From Gammaproteobacteria bacterium (GTDB taxonomy: Bacteria > Pseudomonadota > Gammaproteobacteria > Eutrophobiales > Eutrophobiaceae), in the NCBI GenBank assembly GCA_012103475.1, contig WLWS01000003.1, positions 568,676 to 632,675 of the forward strand: a DNA stretch of 64,000 bases, read 5' to 3'. This document shows positions 6,793 through 15,297 of this stretch, one piece after another (within the stretch, counting starts at the first letter, position 1; the number at the start of each line of letters is the position of its first letter). The translations under genes were made by a program, and so were the position numbers. The notes under the pieces are model-generated. The model saw only the letters and a list, made by a program, of their open reading frames with translations, made no database searches and was not told the DNA's origin.

Positions 6793-7823
6793 AATATAAA
6801 ACTGTCGTCGGCAGGCGGTAATTCCAGAACGTCAAACGCTCCGGCGCCGGTCAGCACCATTTGAGTTCGCTCGCCTTCAGAATCGAGAATGTAATTGACG
6901 CCGACAATTAGCAGTTCAGTGTCAACGCCTATCGAAGGACTTTTCGTTTTCACTAGAGAATTCGGCTGCCAGATAACGCCATCAGCTTTCCATCCCTGAA
7001 CGGTTAACGTAACACGAGTACTCCTGCCGTAGCGGACGTTGCGCTCCCAGGTTACGCGCTTCTTCATCGTCTCTGGTGTCGCATTGTCCTCTGCTAATAA
7101 CACCAGCGGTCTGTACCGAATATCTGAGTCGGACACCTCAGCGCTTGGCTCCGCTGCATCAACCGGGTCAATAAAACCAGTGTCTGGTTGTTCACCTTTA
7201 CCGATGTATATTGAATGTCGGTCTCGATGACTAAACTTACCGGCGGCGCCGAGCATGTTTTCGCCTTCGACGATGGCGGTGGCCATGCGCTTTTTGCCAG
7301 CGCGGGTGATGACTAAATCGCTAGCAGCATTTGAGGTCAGCATCACTCCTCGCTGCCTGGCAACCCGCTCTAGTAGCTCCATGACAGATTCGCCATTACT
7401 GATGCTTTCGCTCTCAATCGGGCCACCGATATTGGTCTCGACTACAACATTAATCCCGAATGGCCTGCAGACATCTTGTGCAATCGTTTTAAGTGACTTC
7501 TTTTTCCACTGACCAGTTTTATGTATGGCGCTGCAATCAACTAAATCCGCGGTGCGACTGCGCCCGGTGAACTTCACTTGATGCTCGTTTCCATTGAGCG
7601 ACGGCAGCACATCGTCAATGAAACCTGTGATGACGGTCTGGCCATCAATCGATACTGTTGCGGTTTGGCCTGGTCGTATTGGTCTAATCGTAGGTTGCTC
7701 AGACCATCGTTCTGTCACAATCAAATCGAAAGTGCCAGCGACCGATTCAATACTGCGATTCACGCTAATGGAGGTCCAGCCACCATAGTTCTGGCCATTG
7801 ACTGTTAGGATTAGTTCGCTCAA
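6789..7823 (-). CDS. Baseplate hub, Mu gp44 (gpD-like)
   Basis: 344 residues, the usual length. Key segments are the N-terminal INVNRSIE-like start (ISVNRSIESVAGTFDLIVTE), GFIDDVLP, SLKTIAQDVCRPFGI near residue 113, and ELLERVARQRGV near residue 153, typical of gpD/gp27-like hub proteins. The stop overlaps the gp45 start by 4 bases. It forms the trimeric hub through which the spike docks on the tail tube. Confidence 0.92.
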   Translation of the reverse strand: MSELILTVNGQNYGGWTSISVNRSIESVAGTFDLIVTERWSEQPTIRPIRPGQTATVSIDGQTVITGFIDDVLPSLNGNEHQVKFTGRSRTADLVDCSAIHKTGQWKKKSLKTIAQDVCRPFGINVVVETNIGGPIESESISNGESVMELLERVARQRGVMLTSNAASDLVITRAGKKRMATAIVEGENMLGAAGKFSHRDRHSIYIGKGEQPDTGFIDPVDAAEPSAEVSDSDIRYRPLVLLAEDNATPETMKKRVTWERNVRYGRSTRVTLTVQGWKADGVIWQPNSLVKTKSPSIGVDTELLIVGVNYILDSEGERTQMVLTGAGAFDVLELPPADDSFIL

Positions 7824-8008
7824 TGCATCACCACGTAGTCGTTTGGATTAAAATCACCCGGGTGAATGATGTCGTCGTGGATGAATACATAACCAGAATG
7901 TTTTCCTGTCTCAACTTCTTTGGCGTTGTTCGCGACAATCGTTCTCTGGCAATAAGGACAATAATGCGAACTCGTAGTCTCCGGTACCGTTATAGTTTTA
8001 GTCAGCAC
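7820..8008 (-). CDS. Small CPYC zinc-binding-type protein
   Basis: 62 residues from a GTG at 8008 that overlaps the end of the gp43 gene; a longer frame to 8098 would overlap gp43 by 100 bases and is less likely. HYCPYCQRTI and a late HDDIIHPGD place Cys-x2-Cys and two His residues at metal-binding spacing. It sits between gp43 and gp44 with 4-base overlap downstream. Function unknown; possibly a metal-stabilised accessory of tail assembly. Confidence 0.6.
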   Translation of the reverse strand: MLTKTITVPETTSSHYCPYCQRTIVANNAKEVETGKHSGYVFIHDDIIHPGDFNPNDYVVMH

Positions 8009-9194
8009 TGTTGAGCACCTCGAGTTCCGTTCCTCCCACCACAAAGCCGGGATGTCGTAAACTGTTTCTATCAACAATTGCTGCGTCTTGCGAAGCATCG
8101 TTGTAAAGCTTATGCGCTATCACCAATGCTGGTAGCGTGGCAGCCGGTTCATAACCGACAATACGAGCCAAGTCCGCGCCGCGCACTTTGATGTCGTCAA
8201 TCATGGCAACTCTGACTGTCTGTAATGCGGAATACGAATTGTCGTCCGTAGTCAGCATTTGTCGCTCAAACTCTACGTCCAATTCGTCGCGCAACGTGCG
8301 TGCATCTCTAAATGAGTCGAATTCAATATCACTGGTCACTCGCGCTGCCTCTATCAGACCGGCTTGCTGAGTGATGTTGATAATTGCTGTTTGGTTCGCT
8401 GCTTGCTGTACACGTGTCGGCGTGCTTGATGGCACGGACGCGAAAGTGTTACCGAAAGTGAATAGTCCTCGATACACGTTCAATGCATCCAGCGGATCGT
8501 CAAACACGCCAGTCACACCTCGCAGCAGCTGAGTGATGTCGTTCGCTAGTGTTGCGGGCGCACGAATCAAGGAAGCTGAATTACTCGATAGGGAGTTTGC
8601 TTGGCTGAGATATGAGGTGATGTTTGATGGTACCGACGGCGCATCGTTGATCAAGGACACGACTTTGGTTGATAAGTCAGAAAGTAAGCTATTCGCCGCA
8701 GTGCTAATAAACTCCGGTCTTTTTTCGACTGTAAAATTGCTAGTAAATACGCTTTCAATAGTCGTTAAACCACCATCCGCTGAACTCTTTACAATGGACG
8801 GTGTACTGGTTGAGGATGCTGGGGAACTATTCTGGCCAGACTCGACAAAGGTGACACTGAATGTCGCCATGCCGCCTTCACTGGTTGACTCTGACACGCG
8901 ATAGTCTTCGACCGACACTCGGATGCCACCATAGTATGGGTGCTGTAATGTGCCAGGGCCTTTGCCGTCCAGCGCTGATATCAGCGCATCGCGAACCACC
9001 ATGTAGTCCTTACCAATGACCAACAAATCCAGCGTAAAGCGCTTGGCTCGGCGACCGAGATCTTCGACGTATGGTTTGTCTCGCAGCGGGTACTCGTGCA
9101 CAGCCAGTCGGCGTCCACCACCAAAGTCTGATCTGCGCGTCACAAACGAGGCATTTCGGAACTTTCCGGCTTGATATTTATCCTTCCAGGACAT
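7998..9194 (-). CDS. DNA circularisation protein, Mu gpN (gp43)
   Basis: 398 residues. The N-terminal domain (residues 1-90) has MSWKDKYQAGKFRNASFVT, RRLAVHEYPLRDKPYVEDLG and HPYYGGIRVSV, the signature of the gpN DNA-circularisation domain. The rest is low-complexity, Ser/Thr-rich, then helical. In Mu, gpN binds the injected genome ends and is part of the virion tail tip. Position just after the tape measure gene is as in Mu. Confidence 0.9.
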   Translation of the reverse strand: MSWKDKYQAGKFRNASFVTRRSDFGGGRRLAVHEYPLRDKPYVEDLGRRAKRFTLDLLVIGKDYMVVRDALISALDGKGPGTLQHPYYGGIRVSVEDYRVSESTSEGGMATFSVTFVESGQNSSPASSTSTPSIVKSSADGGLTTIESVFTSNFTVEKRPEFISTAANSLLSDLSTKVVSLINDAPSVPSNITSYLSQANSLSSNSASLIRAPATLANDITQLLRGVTGVFDDPLDALNVYRGLFTFGNTFASVPSSTPTRVQQAANQTAIINITQQAGLIEAARVTSDIEFDSFRDARTLRDELDVEFERQMLTTDDNSYSALQTVRVAMIDDIKVRGADLARIVGYEPAATLPALVIAHKLYNDASQDAAIVDRNSLRHPGFVVGGTELEVLNSAD

Positions 9195-9231
9195 AGGCTT
9201 TTACATCTCACCAACGACAGGAGTCGACTTC

Positions 9232-9429
9232 ATGAAAAGAACTGATACCCTCAGAAAATATGCATTTATTGAAGGTGCAGTTGTTGCGGCACTAATTGGA
9301 TATTTCATCATGCCAAATGCTGTTTGGTGGGTTCATATAATTGTGTGGCTATTTTTCTCAAGTGCGTTTTATCATGCATCTATTGAGCATGAAGCGAAGG
9401 AAAAAATCGTAAATAGTAAAGACCATTAA
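9232..9429 (+). CDS. Membrane moron on the opposite strand in the late tail operon
   Basis: 65 residues on the plus strand, inside a minus-strand late operon. It has a clear ribosome binding site (GACAGGAG) before ATG. Two hydrophobic segments (IEGAVVAALIGYFIMP and WWVHIIVWLFFSSAFY) predict a two-pass inner-membrane protein with a charged tail. Its stop overlaps the stop of the tape measure gene. An independent, oppositely oriented gene in a late operon fits a moron expressed in the lysogen. Superinfection exclusion is a reasonable guess; no family is recognised. Confidence 0.65.
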   Translation: MKRTDTLRKYAFIEGAVVAALIGYFIMPNAVWWVHIIVWLFFSSAFYHASIEHEAKEKIVNSKDH

Positions 9430-11036
9430 AAGGCTGCCATCATTGGGCCAGAGTCGATATCTATGTCGACGTCCGGATTCACGGTAGAGACACCAACCAC
9501 CCTCGCTTTACCGTTATCGATTTCAAGTTTAATCGTTCCGCCCACCTCAGTTTGATTTGCACCGGCACCTTGTAACGTTGTCGCTCTGTTTGTCTGGTCA
9601 CCGCTTCCAGTTTGATTTTGTGACAACGGAAGTGCTTCACGTATCTTTTTCAAGTTGGGTACCAAATTGACGGCCATGTCTTTGACGCCGTCCGGTATTA
9701 GGTCAATGACTTTGTCGAACAACTTCCCTGGCAAATCAAAGAGCAACTTCAAGGTGTTCATGAACCCTTCGATTAAATCCGTCATATGCCCAACCATGTC
9801 CTCCCAAAACTGCCTGACGGTGGACCAGTTTTTAATAATCAAAATTGCAGCAGCAGCTACTGCCATTGCGACAAAAATAATTGGGTTCGCCAACATTACG
9901 GCCCACATCAGTTTTAGCCCTGCGATTATTGCAGGCAGGGCAATCGTCGCCATGCTTTTCAACGCCATTGCTGTGCCCCAAAGTGACACAATCAATTTGG
10001 CGCTCAGTATAAAAGCAACAGCAGCCACAATTGATCCATAACCTCCCGTTAAATCAGCGACAAACTTTATGGCCTTTGCAATTCCACTTAGCATTGAGAA
10101 AAGTACTTTCCCAATTTCCCAACTTGCCATGAATGCATCCTGCAAATTGCGGCCAAACTTCTCAGCGATGACATCCAGCTGACCGTTCTTGGTAAGCACG
10201 TCGACCTGCTGAAGCAGGTTTCGAAGCTTTCCTTTCATCCAGTCAAACAAACCAGATCCCATTACTTTCTGTGCGAACTGCGTCCACTGATCGGACGCGT
10301 TACTAGTCATGCCATCCCAGGTGCTCGACATCTTGTCCATATTGCCCGCGTACTTTTCATTCCAGATAGCCAGAAGCGTTGATTCAATCATCTTGCGGCT
10401 ATTCTTATCAGCAACCTTCACTCGCTCCTCGCCATCTTTACCAGTGAAAACGAAGGCGACGCGATTGCCTTGCACACGCGCTTTAATGCCCAACTCTTTC
10501 AGACGTTCAAACTCGCCGGTACCAGCATCGGCGATGGCTTCAACTGCTTGAATGATTGGTACGTTCATTGCTGCAGCCGTGTCGCCCAGAGTCCGTAGCA
10601 TTCCGTTTGTTGGATCAAGTCCAAATGCACGTAACCGAACAAATGCATTAGTAACGGTTTCCAACTCAAATGGCGTGGTCGCCGCAAAATCCTCAATCCA
10701 GCTCATCGACGCCTGCGCTTTCTCGGATGAACCTTCCGTTGTCTCCAGTATTGTTTGAAAACGTTCAAACATTGCGGCTGTATCAAGGAACTGCCGCTTA
10801 AAGCCAAAGCCGAGAATGCCGCCCCCTACTAAAGTCAAGCCGGTGAGCTTTTTTAGTTCCTTCGATGTCCCGGACAAATTCTTTGTCAACCTGGATGTCG
10901 CTGCATTCAAACCGCGAACACGGTTTAATCGACGAATAGTTTTACTCACACGATTGATATCGTTCGTGACTTTACGCAGTGGCGCAGTCGAACGATTCAC
11001 AACATCAAATATAAGACTAAGATTCAGATTACTCAT
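9426..11036 (-). CDS. Tail tape measure protein, Mu gp42
   Basis: 536 residues. The N-terminal third is helical and basic. The tape-measure core DTAAMFERFQTILETTEG and ATTPFELETVTNAFVRLRAFGLDP lies around residues 85-135. Several hydrophobic segments follow (residues about 330-400: IVAAVAFILSAKLIVSLWG, LKLMWAVMLANPIIFVAMA), as usual for tape measure proteins that enter the host membrane. It is short compared with Mu (about 690), suggesting a shorter tail. The start overlaps the frameshift extension of the gp41 gene. Confidence 0.92.
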   Translation of the reverse strand: MSNLNLSLIFDVVNRSTAPLRKVTNDINRVSKTIRRLNRVRGLNAATSRLTKNLSGTSKELKKLTGLTLVGGGILGFGFKRQFLDTAAMFERFQTILETTEGSSEKAQASMSWIEDFAATTPFELETVTNAFVRLRAFGLDPTNGMLRTLGDTAAAMNVPIIQAVEAIADAGTGEFERLKELGIKARVQGNRVAFVFTGKDGEERVKVADKNSRKMIESTLLAIWNEKYAGNMDKMSSTWDGMTSNASDQWTQFAQKVMGSGLFDWMKGKLRNLLQQVDVLTKNGQLDVIAEKFGRNLQDAFMASWEIGKVLFSMLSGIAKAIKFVADLTGGYGSIVAAVAFILSAKLIVSLWGTAMALKSMATIALPAIIAGLKLMWAVMLANPIIFVAMAVAAAAILIIKNWSTVRQFWEDMVGHMTDLIEGFMNTLKLLFDLPGKLFDKVIDLIPDGVKDMAVNLVPNLKKIREALPLSQNQTGSGDQTNRATTLQGAGANQTEVGGTIKLEIDNGKARVVGVSTVNPDVDIDIDSGPMMAAF

Positions 11037-11187
11037 TAAACCGTTTCACCTGTTCGTGCCAGAAATACAATTCATCAATACCCATTTCCCACAGCTCGGA
11101 TGGTGGAAAATGAAAGGTCGCTGCGATATCGCCTAAGAGGTCACTCCAGTTGTTCGGAAAAGCTCTTGTGCGAGAGGTAACTTTCCC
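11029..11187 (-). CDS. -1 frameshift extension of the tail assembly chaperone
   Basis: Downstream of a GGGAAAG slippery heptamer (11181-11187, minus strand, in frame as G GGA AAG) the -1 frame is open for about 50 codons. It ends in a TAA overlapping the tape measure ATG (ATGAGTAA). The extension carries NWSDLLGDIAATFHFPPSEL, the type of sequence seen in tail chaperone extensions such as P2 E'. It should yield a minor fusion chaperone that binds the tape measure protein. The same heptamer drives the lambda gpG-gpGT shift. Confidence 0.82.
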   Translation of the reverse strand, partial: GKVTSRTRAFPNNWSDLLGDIAATFHFPPSELWEMGIDELYFWHEQVKRFNE

Positions 11188-11426
11188 ATGACGCCTATCA
11201 CATCCTCCATATCCATTTTGTCCATTTGTGCTGGAGTCAGCTCTGAGAAAGCGCCAATCAAATCAATCATGGCGCTCATTTCACCTTCACTGATACGCAT
11301 GGCCCGCATGTGGCGGGCCGTTATCTTCTCCGGGATCTCAACCTCCGATATTTTCTTAGTCGTCGGTTCATCACCTTCACTTGGGATGGTGATATCGAAT
11401 GGGTGCTTGAGTGGGTATTTTTCCAT
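11133..11426 (-). CDS. Tail assembly chaperone, Mu gp41
   Basis: About 97 residues from the ATG at 11426 (overlapping the tube gene stop as TGATG). YPLKHPFDI, then EIPEKITARHMRAM and LTPAQMDKMDMEDVIGVMGK match the gp41/GpE-type tail chaperone family. The slippery heptamer for the longer product lies about 13 codons before the stop. It guides polymerisation of tube protein round the tape measure protein and is absent from the finished virion. Confidence 0.88.
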   Translation of the reverse strand: MEKYPLKHPFDITIPSEGDEPTTKKISEVEIPEKITARHMRAMRISEGEMSAMIDLIGAFSELTPAQMDKMDMEDVIGVMGKLPLAQELFRTTGVTS

Positions 11427-11785
11427 CAAGCTTCCTCACAGCTCAGACCATGAAAGGTCACCGGCAAATCACCATTTTCATTGGCGGTCAATTCCAGCGC
11501 ATTCGACAACCAGGCATTCGACAAGATAAACGTCGCGCCACTATCAGCCTCGAAAGTGATGTTGGTGTCAGTGACTTTACTCAAGGCATCCAGACTCACG
11601 TCCTTTGCATGTTGAATGGTGGCTTCAATCATAGGAGCGGTCGGCTTTTCCGAAAAACCTCTCACGCCCTGATCCCCCACAACGGGGGCGCGCTCATTGT
11701 TGCCATAATTCAGCTTGGCACCATTGGCGGTGGGAAGGATTTTACCTTCCAGTTTGATGAAGGCTCTGCCGGTTATAGCGCCCAT
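11426..11785 (-). CDS. Tail tube protein, Mu gpM (gp40)
   Basis: 119 residues. ITGRAFIKLEGKILPTANGAKLNYG at the N-terminus and GFSEKPTAPMIEATIQH are characteristic of the Mu-type tail tube protein. Length is usual. It should form hexameric rings of the inner tube inside the contractile sheath. The stop overlaps the start of the chaperone gene. Confidence 0.92.
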   Translation of the reverse strand: MGAITGRAFIKLEGKILPTANGAKLNYGNNERAPVVGDQGVRGFSEKPTAPMIEATIQHAKDVSLDALSKVTDTNITFEADSGATFILSNAWLSNALELTANENGDLPVTFHGLSCEEA

Positions 11786-11825
11786 AATGTCTCTCCTATT
11801 TAAACGATTTTTAAGTAGTCTTTAT

Positions 11826-13304
11826 TCAGACAATAAATTGGTTTTTGTTGGCCAGTATGCGGAACTGATTCACCAGATTCGGCTGGTCAGCGACATTAAC
11901 GCGGTTGCGATCATCCGAATCAATTTGAACCACTAGCGTGGTCTTGTAATGCTCAATGTCTTCCACCCAGCCGAGGTTCATTTGAGATCGATATATGCTC
12001 AGCAGCTCAGCACGTATTATCGAAGGCGTGGCAATGGCGGCACCGACAGGAATGTTGGCAAACTCACCGTCCTCTCGTAACTTGTGGCGTGGATACTTGG
12101 TGCTAATCAGCGCGATTTTCGCAAAACGAATTCGCTCAAGCGTCTCCGGTGTATTGATGTCCAGATAAGAGGCATCAGGAACAGATGAATCGTTCTCCTG
12201 GTACATAGTGATCTGTCTTTCAATTAGCACCCGGTTGTCACTGGTCACTGTAAACGTCGCAATGCCGTCATAGAGCAATTGATTGCGTTCGTTAATATCA
12301 TTCCGATCAGCAATCGCCGGTGGCAGGATGCTAGGCAGCTGCAGACGCTGCAGTGGTCTTGCCGGATCAGTAATCAGATTGAATGAACCAATCGCGGCAT
12401 TCGCTGCCGCCCAGATGTAAGGCAGCTGAGGAGCGATGCCGGTACCAATACAGGTCACGTGTGGACTGTTCCGCGTTTCACCAAAGGTGCCGGTGGCAGA
12501 GTGAGTGCCTCGATAGGCGCAGAAAGCACGGCTGCCTTTTTGCACTGGTGGCTGGAATCGCGTGCCCAGGTCGGTTTCCAATGCCGTCAAATTCGCCGCA
12601 TCTGTGTAGGGCATCACGATCTAGTTGTACCACTCATCACCAATTGCTGCGATGGCGGTAGCAACGTCAGGATTCGTGGCACCGTTGGACATGGCCACGA
12701 AGGTGACCGTCAATCCGGCAGGCAGTACTTCGCCGGTGTAGTAGTTCACTCGGAGGTCGATATCGTTGCCGTGCGTGCCATCGTTTCTCGCGGTCAAATC
12801 GACTTGCGTGTCGTCCACACCATTTACCGCGGCTGTCACTGGTAAATCCGTCGCCGCGGTAATCGCCGCGGCGACGTTGGTTGCTGTGACACTGTTAGCT
12901 TCACCACTGGCCACGGCCACCTGTACACGCTGTCCGCCGATATACAGATTCAGTGTGCCGGTAGCCGTCACGGCGCCGCCGAAAGTAATATCACCCGTAG
13001 CCGCCACACCGGCACCGGCATCGTCCAAGGAAATAAGCCAGGTCTCGGTAAAAGGATTCGCCGCTTTGAATGCCTTTATCATTTCAGCCAGCATCGAACC
13101 ACGTCCGCACATGGCTTCGCCTTCTTCGCTACTGGTGACTCTGGTTGGCACCGCTTCTGCAACACTGCCGGTTGCCAGGCGCTGGCCTATCAGTAAGACT
13201 TTGGATTCAAAGGCACTGGCGTTGGCCAGTTCATTATTTATCTCAACGTAGACGCCAGGGACGCGCAGCGTGGATGGGATGTGGTCAAAAGCAATCGCGT
13301 TCAT
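11826..13304 (-). pseudogene. Tail sheath protein, Mu gpL, interrupted by an amber codon
   Basis: The N-terminal frame (12621-13304, 227 residues, starting MNAIAFDHIPSTLRVPGVYV) ends GDEWYN-TAG. The next codons in the same frame read IVMPYTDAANL and continue 260 residues to 11826. Together they make a normal sheath of about 490 residues (Mu gpL is 495). The stop falls inside the conserved EWYN-x-IVMPYTD block, so a single nonsense change, for example from CAG, explains it. Without suppression the tail could not contract. The downstream part has its own GTG but no good ribosome site. Confidence 0.85.
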
Positions 13305-13492
13305 GATTTATTACCCTCTTTCTTGGCTTTCTTTGGTGGCTTGGCAATCTCAACGTCGCCGTCTTTCAAACGTCGCCGCCAGAATGTGTTTAAAATTTTC
13401 TCTTCGCCTTCCGGCGCCAGACGCCGTAGCGTTTGTGGATCACGTGGACAAACAGTGTCGTTCGTCGGTTTTAAAAAGGTGGTTTTATCCAT
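13301..13492 (-). CDS. Mu gp38-type small protein (DUF2635)
   Basis: 63 residues. The KPTNDTVCPRDPQTLRRLAPEGE motif and following WRRRLKDGDV are the DUF2635 signature. A Lys-rich tail follows. The gene stands between gp37 and the sheath gene as in Mu, and overlaps the sheath start by ATGA. Structural role near the neck or sheath is presumed; its biochemical function is not known. Confidence 0.88.
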   Translation of the reverse strand: MDKTTFLKPTNDTVCPRDPQTLRRLAPEGEEKILNTFWRRRLKDGDVEIAKPPKKAKKEGNKS

Positions 13493-13504
13493 GTTTACTC
13501 TCTC

Positions 13505-14080
13505 TTAAAAGTGAAGGTCTTCGATGTCAGTTTCGATATCAATCTGACCATCAGCCGTGGTCATGTCGGTCTCGGCGTTGAACTGCTTAAAGTCTTTCAA
13601 GGTATCCGGATCGATGGTGGACACCAGCTGCATGTTCGGCATAAAGAACGTGGCCGCATAAATCGTGGCATTCAAATCGAAAGTGAGTTCGTTGAATAGA
13701 TTTCCTATCCTGTCGAATTTCAATGTGCCGATATCGTCAACTGTAAAAGCGTCAAGCACGCTCACGGCATTCTCTAATAACTCATAGGCGCCGATTTGTG
13801 ATTCGTTGCCGTGACGCCTGTCCATTTCTTTTGCATGGTCGGTGACCGTGAAGAGATCAAAACGACCTTTCATTCGGGTCTGATCAGTATTGCCTTTATC
13901 AGCACTGATGAAGGCGAGGTACAAGCCAGGGGCGCGCTGCAAAAGTCGCTCAAGGATCTGTCTGGAGAAAGTGCCCGGTATCGACAGACACTCTCTGATA
14001 ACCAGCTGGCCGTCTTTGGACATGAAGTTATCCTTCAGCTTTTCGATACAGGCGTCTTCAACTTTTAGAATCACTGACAT
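13505..14080 (-). CDS. Mu gp37-type neck/tail completion protein
   Basis: About 191 residues from the ATG at 14080, which overlaps the gp36 stop as ATGA. The order of motifs, ECLSIPGTF, RAPGLYLAFI and AYELLENAVSVLDAF, fits the gp37 family, related to tail terminator proteins. It lies between gp36 and gp38 as in Mu. It is thought to join the tail to the head-tail connector. Confidence 0.87.
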   Translation of the reverse strand: MSVILKVEDACIEKLKDNFMSKDGQLVIRECLSIPGTFSRQILERLLQRAPGLYLAFISADKGNTDQTRMKGRFDLFTVTDHAKEMDRRHGNESQIGAYELLENAVSVLDAFTVDDIGTLKFDRIGNLFNELTFDLNATIYAATFFMPNMQLVSTIDPDTLKDFKQFNAETDMTTADGQIDIETDIEDLHF

Positions 14081-14499
14081 CAAATGAACCCTGTGTCCTT
14101 TCGGTCGAAGACATTGCTGCCACCTTCAAACTCGACAGTATCTTTCGATGCGGCCTTATCACCGCTCGTGTCAATGCCTATGTCAATTTTGCCTTGTGCA
14201 ATCAGTTTTAAATCTCTGATGGCATCGTCATACTCCTGACGAATATTCTCAGGTCGATGCTTGTCGTAGAGCGAGTACCGTGCCAGCTGACAAGCGATAC
14301 GTACCAGGTTCTTCGACACTGGCGATATCGGCAGGCTATAACGCGCACCAACATGACCGTCAATGATGCCTTCGGCATCTTGTATGGCACGGTTCAGCGT
14401 CGTCGTGACTATTTCGCCGATATTCTCTTTGTCGGTGAGCGTAATGATTTCGTCTTCACCGAATCGGTCAATTAAATCTTGTTCAATGCAGTAAGGCAT
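14080..14499 (-). CDS. Mu gp36-type head-tail connector (DUF1320)
   Basis: 139 residues. MPYCIEQDLIDRFGEDEIITLTD is the characteristic N-terminus; NRAIQDAEGIIDGHVGARYSLP and RIACQLARYSLYDKHRPE follow. Length and position are standard. It forms part of the connector ring between portal and tail. Confidence 0.92.
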   Translation of the reverse strand: MPYCIEQDLIDRFGEDEIITLTDKENIGEIVTTTLNRAIQDAEGIIDGHVGARYSLPISPVSKNLVRIACQLARYSLYDKHRPENIRQEYDDAIRDLKLIAQGKIDIGIDTSGDKAASKDTVEFEGGSNVFDRKDTGFI

Positions 14500-14783
14500 T
14501 AATGTCCGCCGTCTGATGAAATGTATATGCGAATTTGCTCGTGCAGTGTTTCTGGCATTGACGTCACGATCTCGACCTCCGGTTCGTACTTCTCGCCCTC
14601 TGTGCCACCAGACACCTTGATGCCTGTAACAAGTCCACTGACCGACTCATCATCTTTGGTGATGCCAGCAGGCACAGTCCATGTCGCCGTTGTAATGTCA
14701 GCACACTGCAGCTCTTTAGCGCTCCATTTGACGTAGTACCACTTAGCACTGCCTGGATGTTTTGCTGGTGCATTTCGAATCAC
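14499..14783 (-). CDS. Putative virion protein with an immunoglobulin-like fold
   Basis: About 94 residues from a GTG at 14783 that overlaps the stop of the previous gene (GCGTGATT). A longer frame to 14867 would lie inside that gene. The sequence TTATWTVPAGITKDDESVSG, then GTEGEKYEPEVEIVTSMPETLHEQIRIYIS is all-beta in character and resembles phage head-decoration or connector proteins of the gp8 type. Its place among connector genes suggests a virion part. Family assignment is tentative. Confidence 0.6.
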   Translation of the reverse strand: MIRNAPAKHPGSAKWYYVKWSAKELQCADITTATWTVPAGITKDDESVSGLVTGIKVSGGTEGEKYEPEVEIVTSMPETLHEQIRIYISSDGGH

Positions 14784-15289
14784 GCTGCCGTTGCACCCTT
14801 CACACGAATTAAGCTCGCATCGGCATTGACTGCTGAGGCCGCTGCGCTGATAACGCGCTTCACCCATATAGCCTTATGTTCACCGGCAGGAATGTCGCCG
14901 ATGGCCAGCGAACTGCCTTCGCCGTTTGCCTGGCTAAAGACGACACCAGCCGGGGCAGTCGATTCATCGGCTATCGTTTGCTCGATGCCGTTCACCGCGC
15001 TGGTACCAAGTCCAATTTCTTCATCGGTATCAACGCTCGGCGTTTCGGTTTGAACCCATACTTCTGCCCCTTGAAGAGTCAGCGAGCCATGATTGTTCTT
15101 GACATAAAAACAGCGATACTCGGTGTCACCGGCATCGGCTTCATCGCCATCGACTACATCGAAAAGATTGCTGACCGTGGCGGCGACAATTTCAACCGAA
15201 CTTATCGCGCCACCGAGAGCAGCATCTGGAACGGCGTTCGCGGCACCACCTGATAAATGAAAGTCAATGTCTCCAGCTACTATTGGCAT
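14780..15289 (-). CDS. Putative virion structural protein
   Basis: 169 residues, beta-rich, acidic. DTEYRCFYVKNNHGSLTLQGAEVWV in the middle and GDIPAGEHKAIWVKRVIS in the C-terminal half are typical of phage structural proteins found near neck genes in Mu-like phages. The start is preceded within 10 bases by the stop of the beta-helix gene. No precise function is recognised. Confidence 0.65.
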   Translation of the reverse strand: MPIVAGDIDFHLSGGAANAVPDAALGGAISSVEIVAATVSNLFDVVDGDEADAGDTEYRCFYVKNNHGSLTLQGAEVWVQTETPSVDTDEEIGLGTSAVNGIEQTIADESTAPAGVVFSQANGEGSSLAIGDIPAGEHKAIWVKRVISAAASAVNADASLIRVKGATAA

Positions 15290-15297
15290 ACTTGCTC

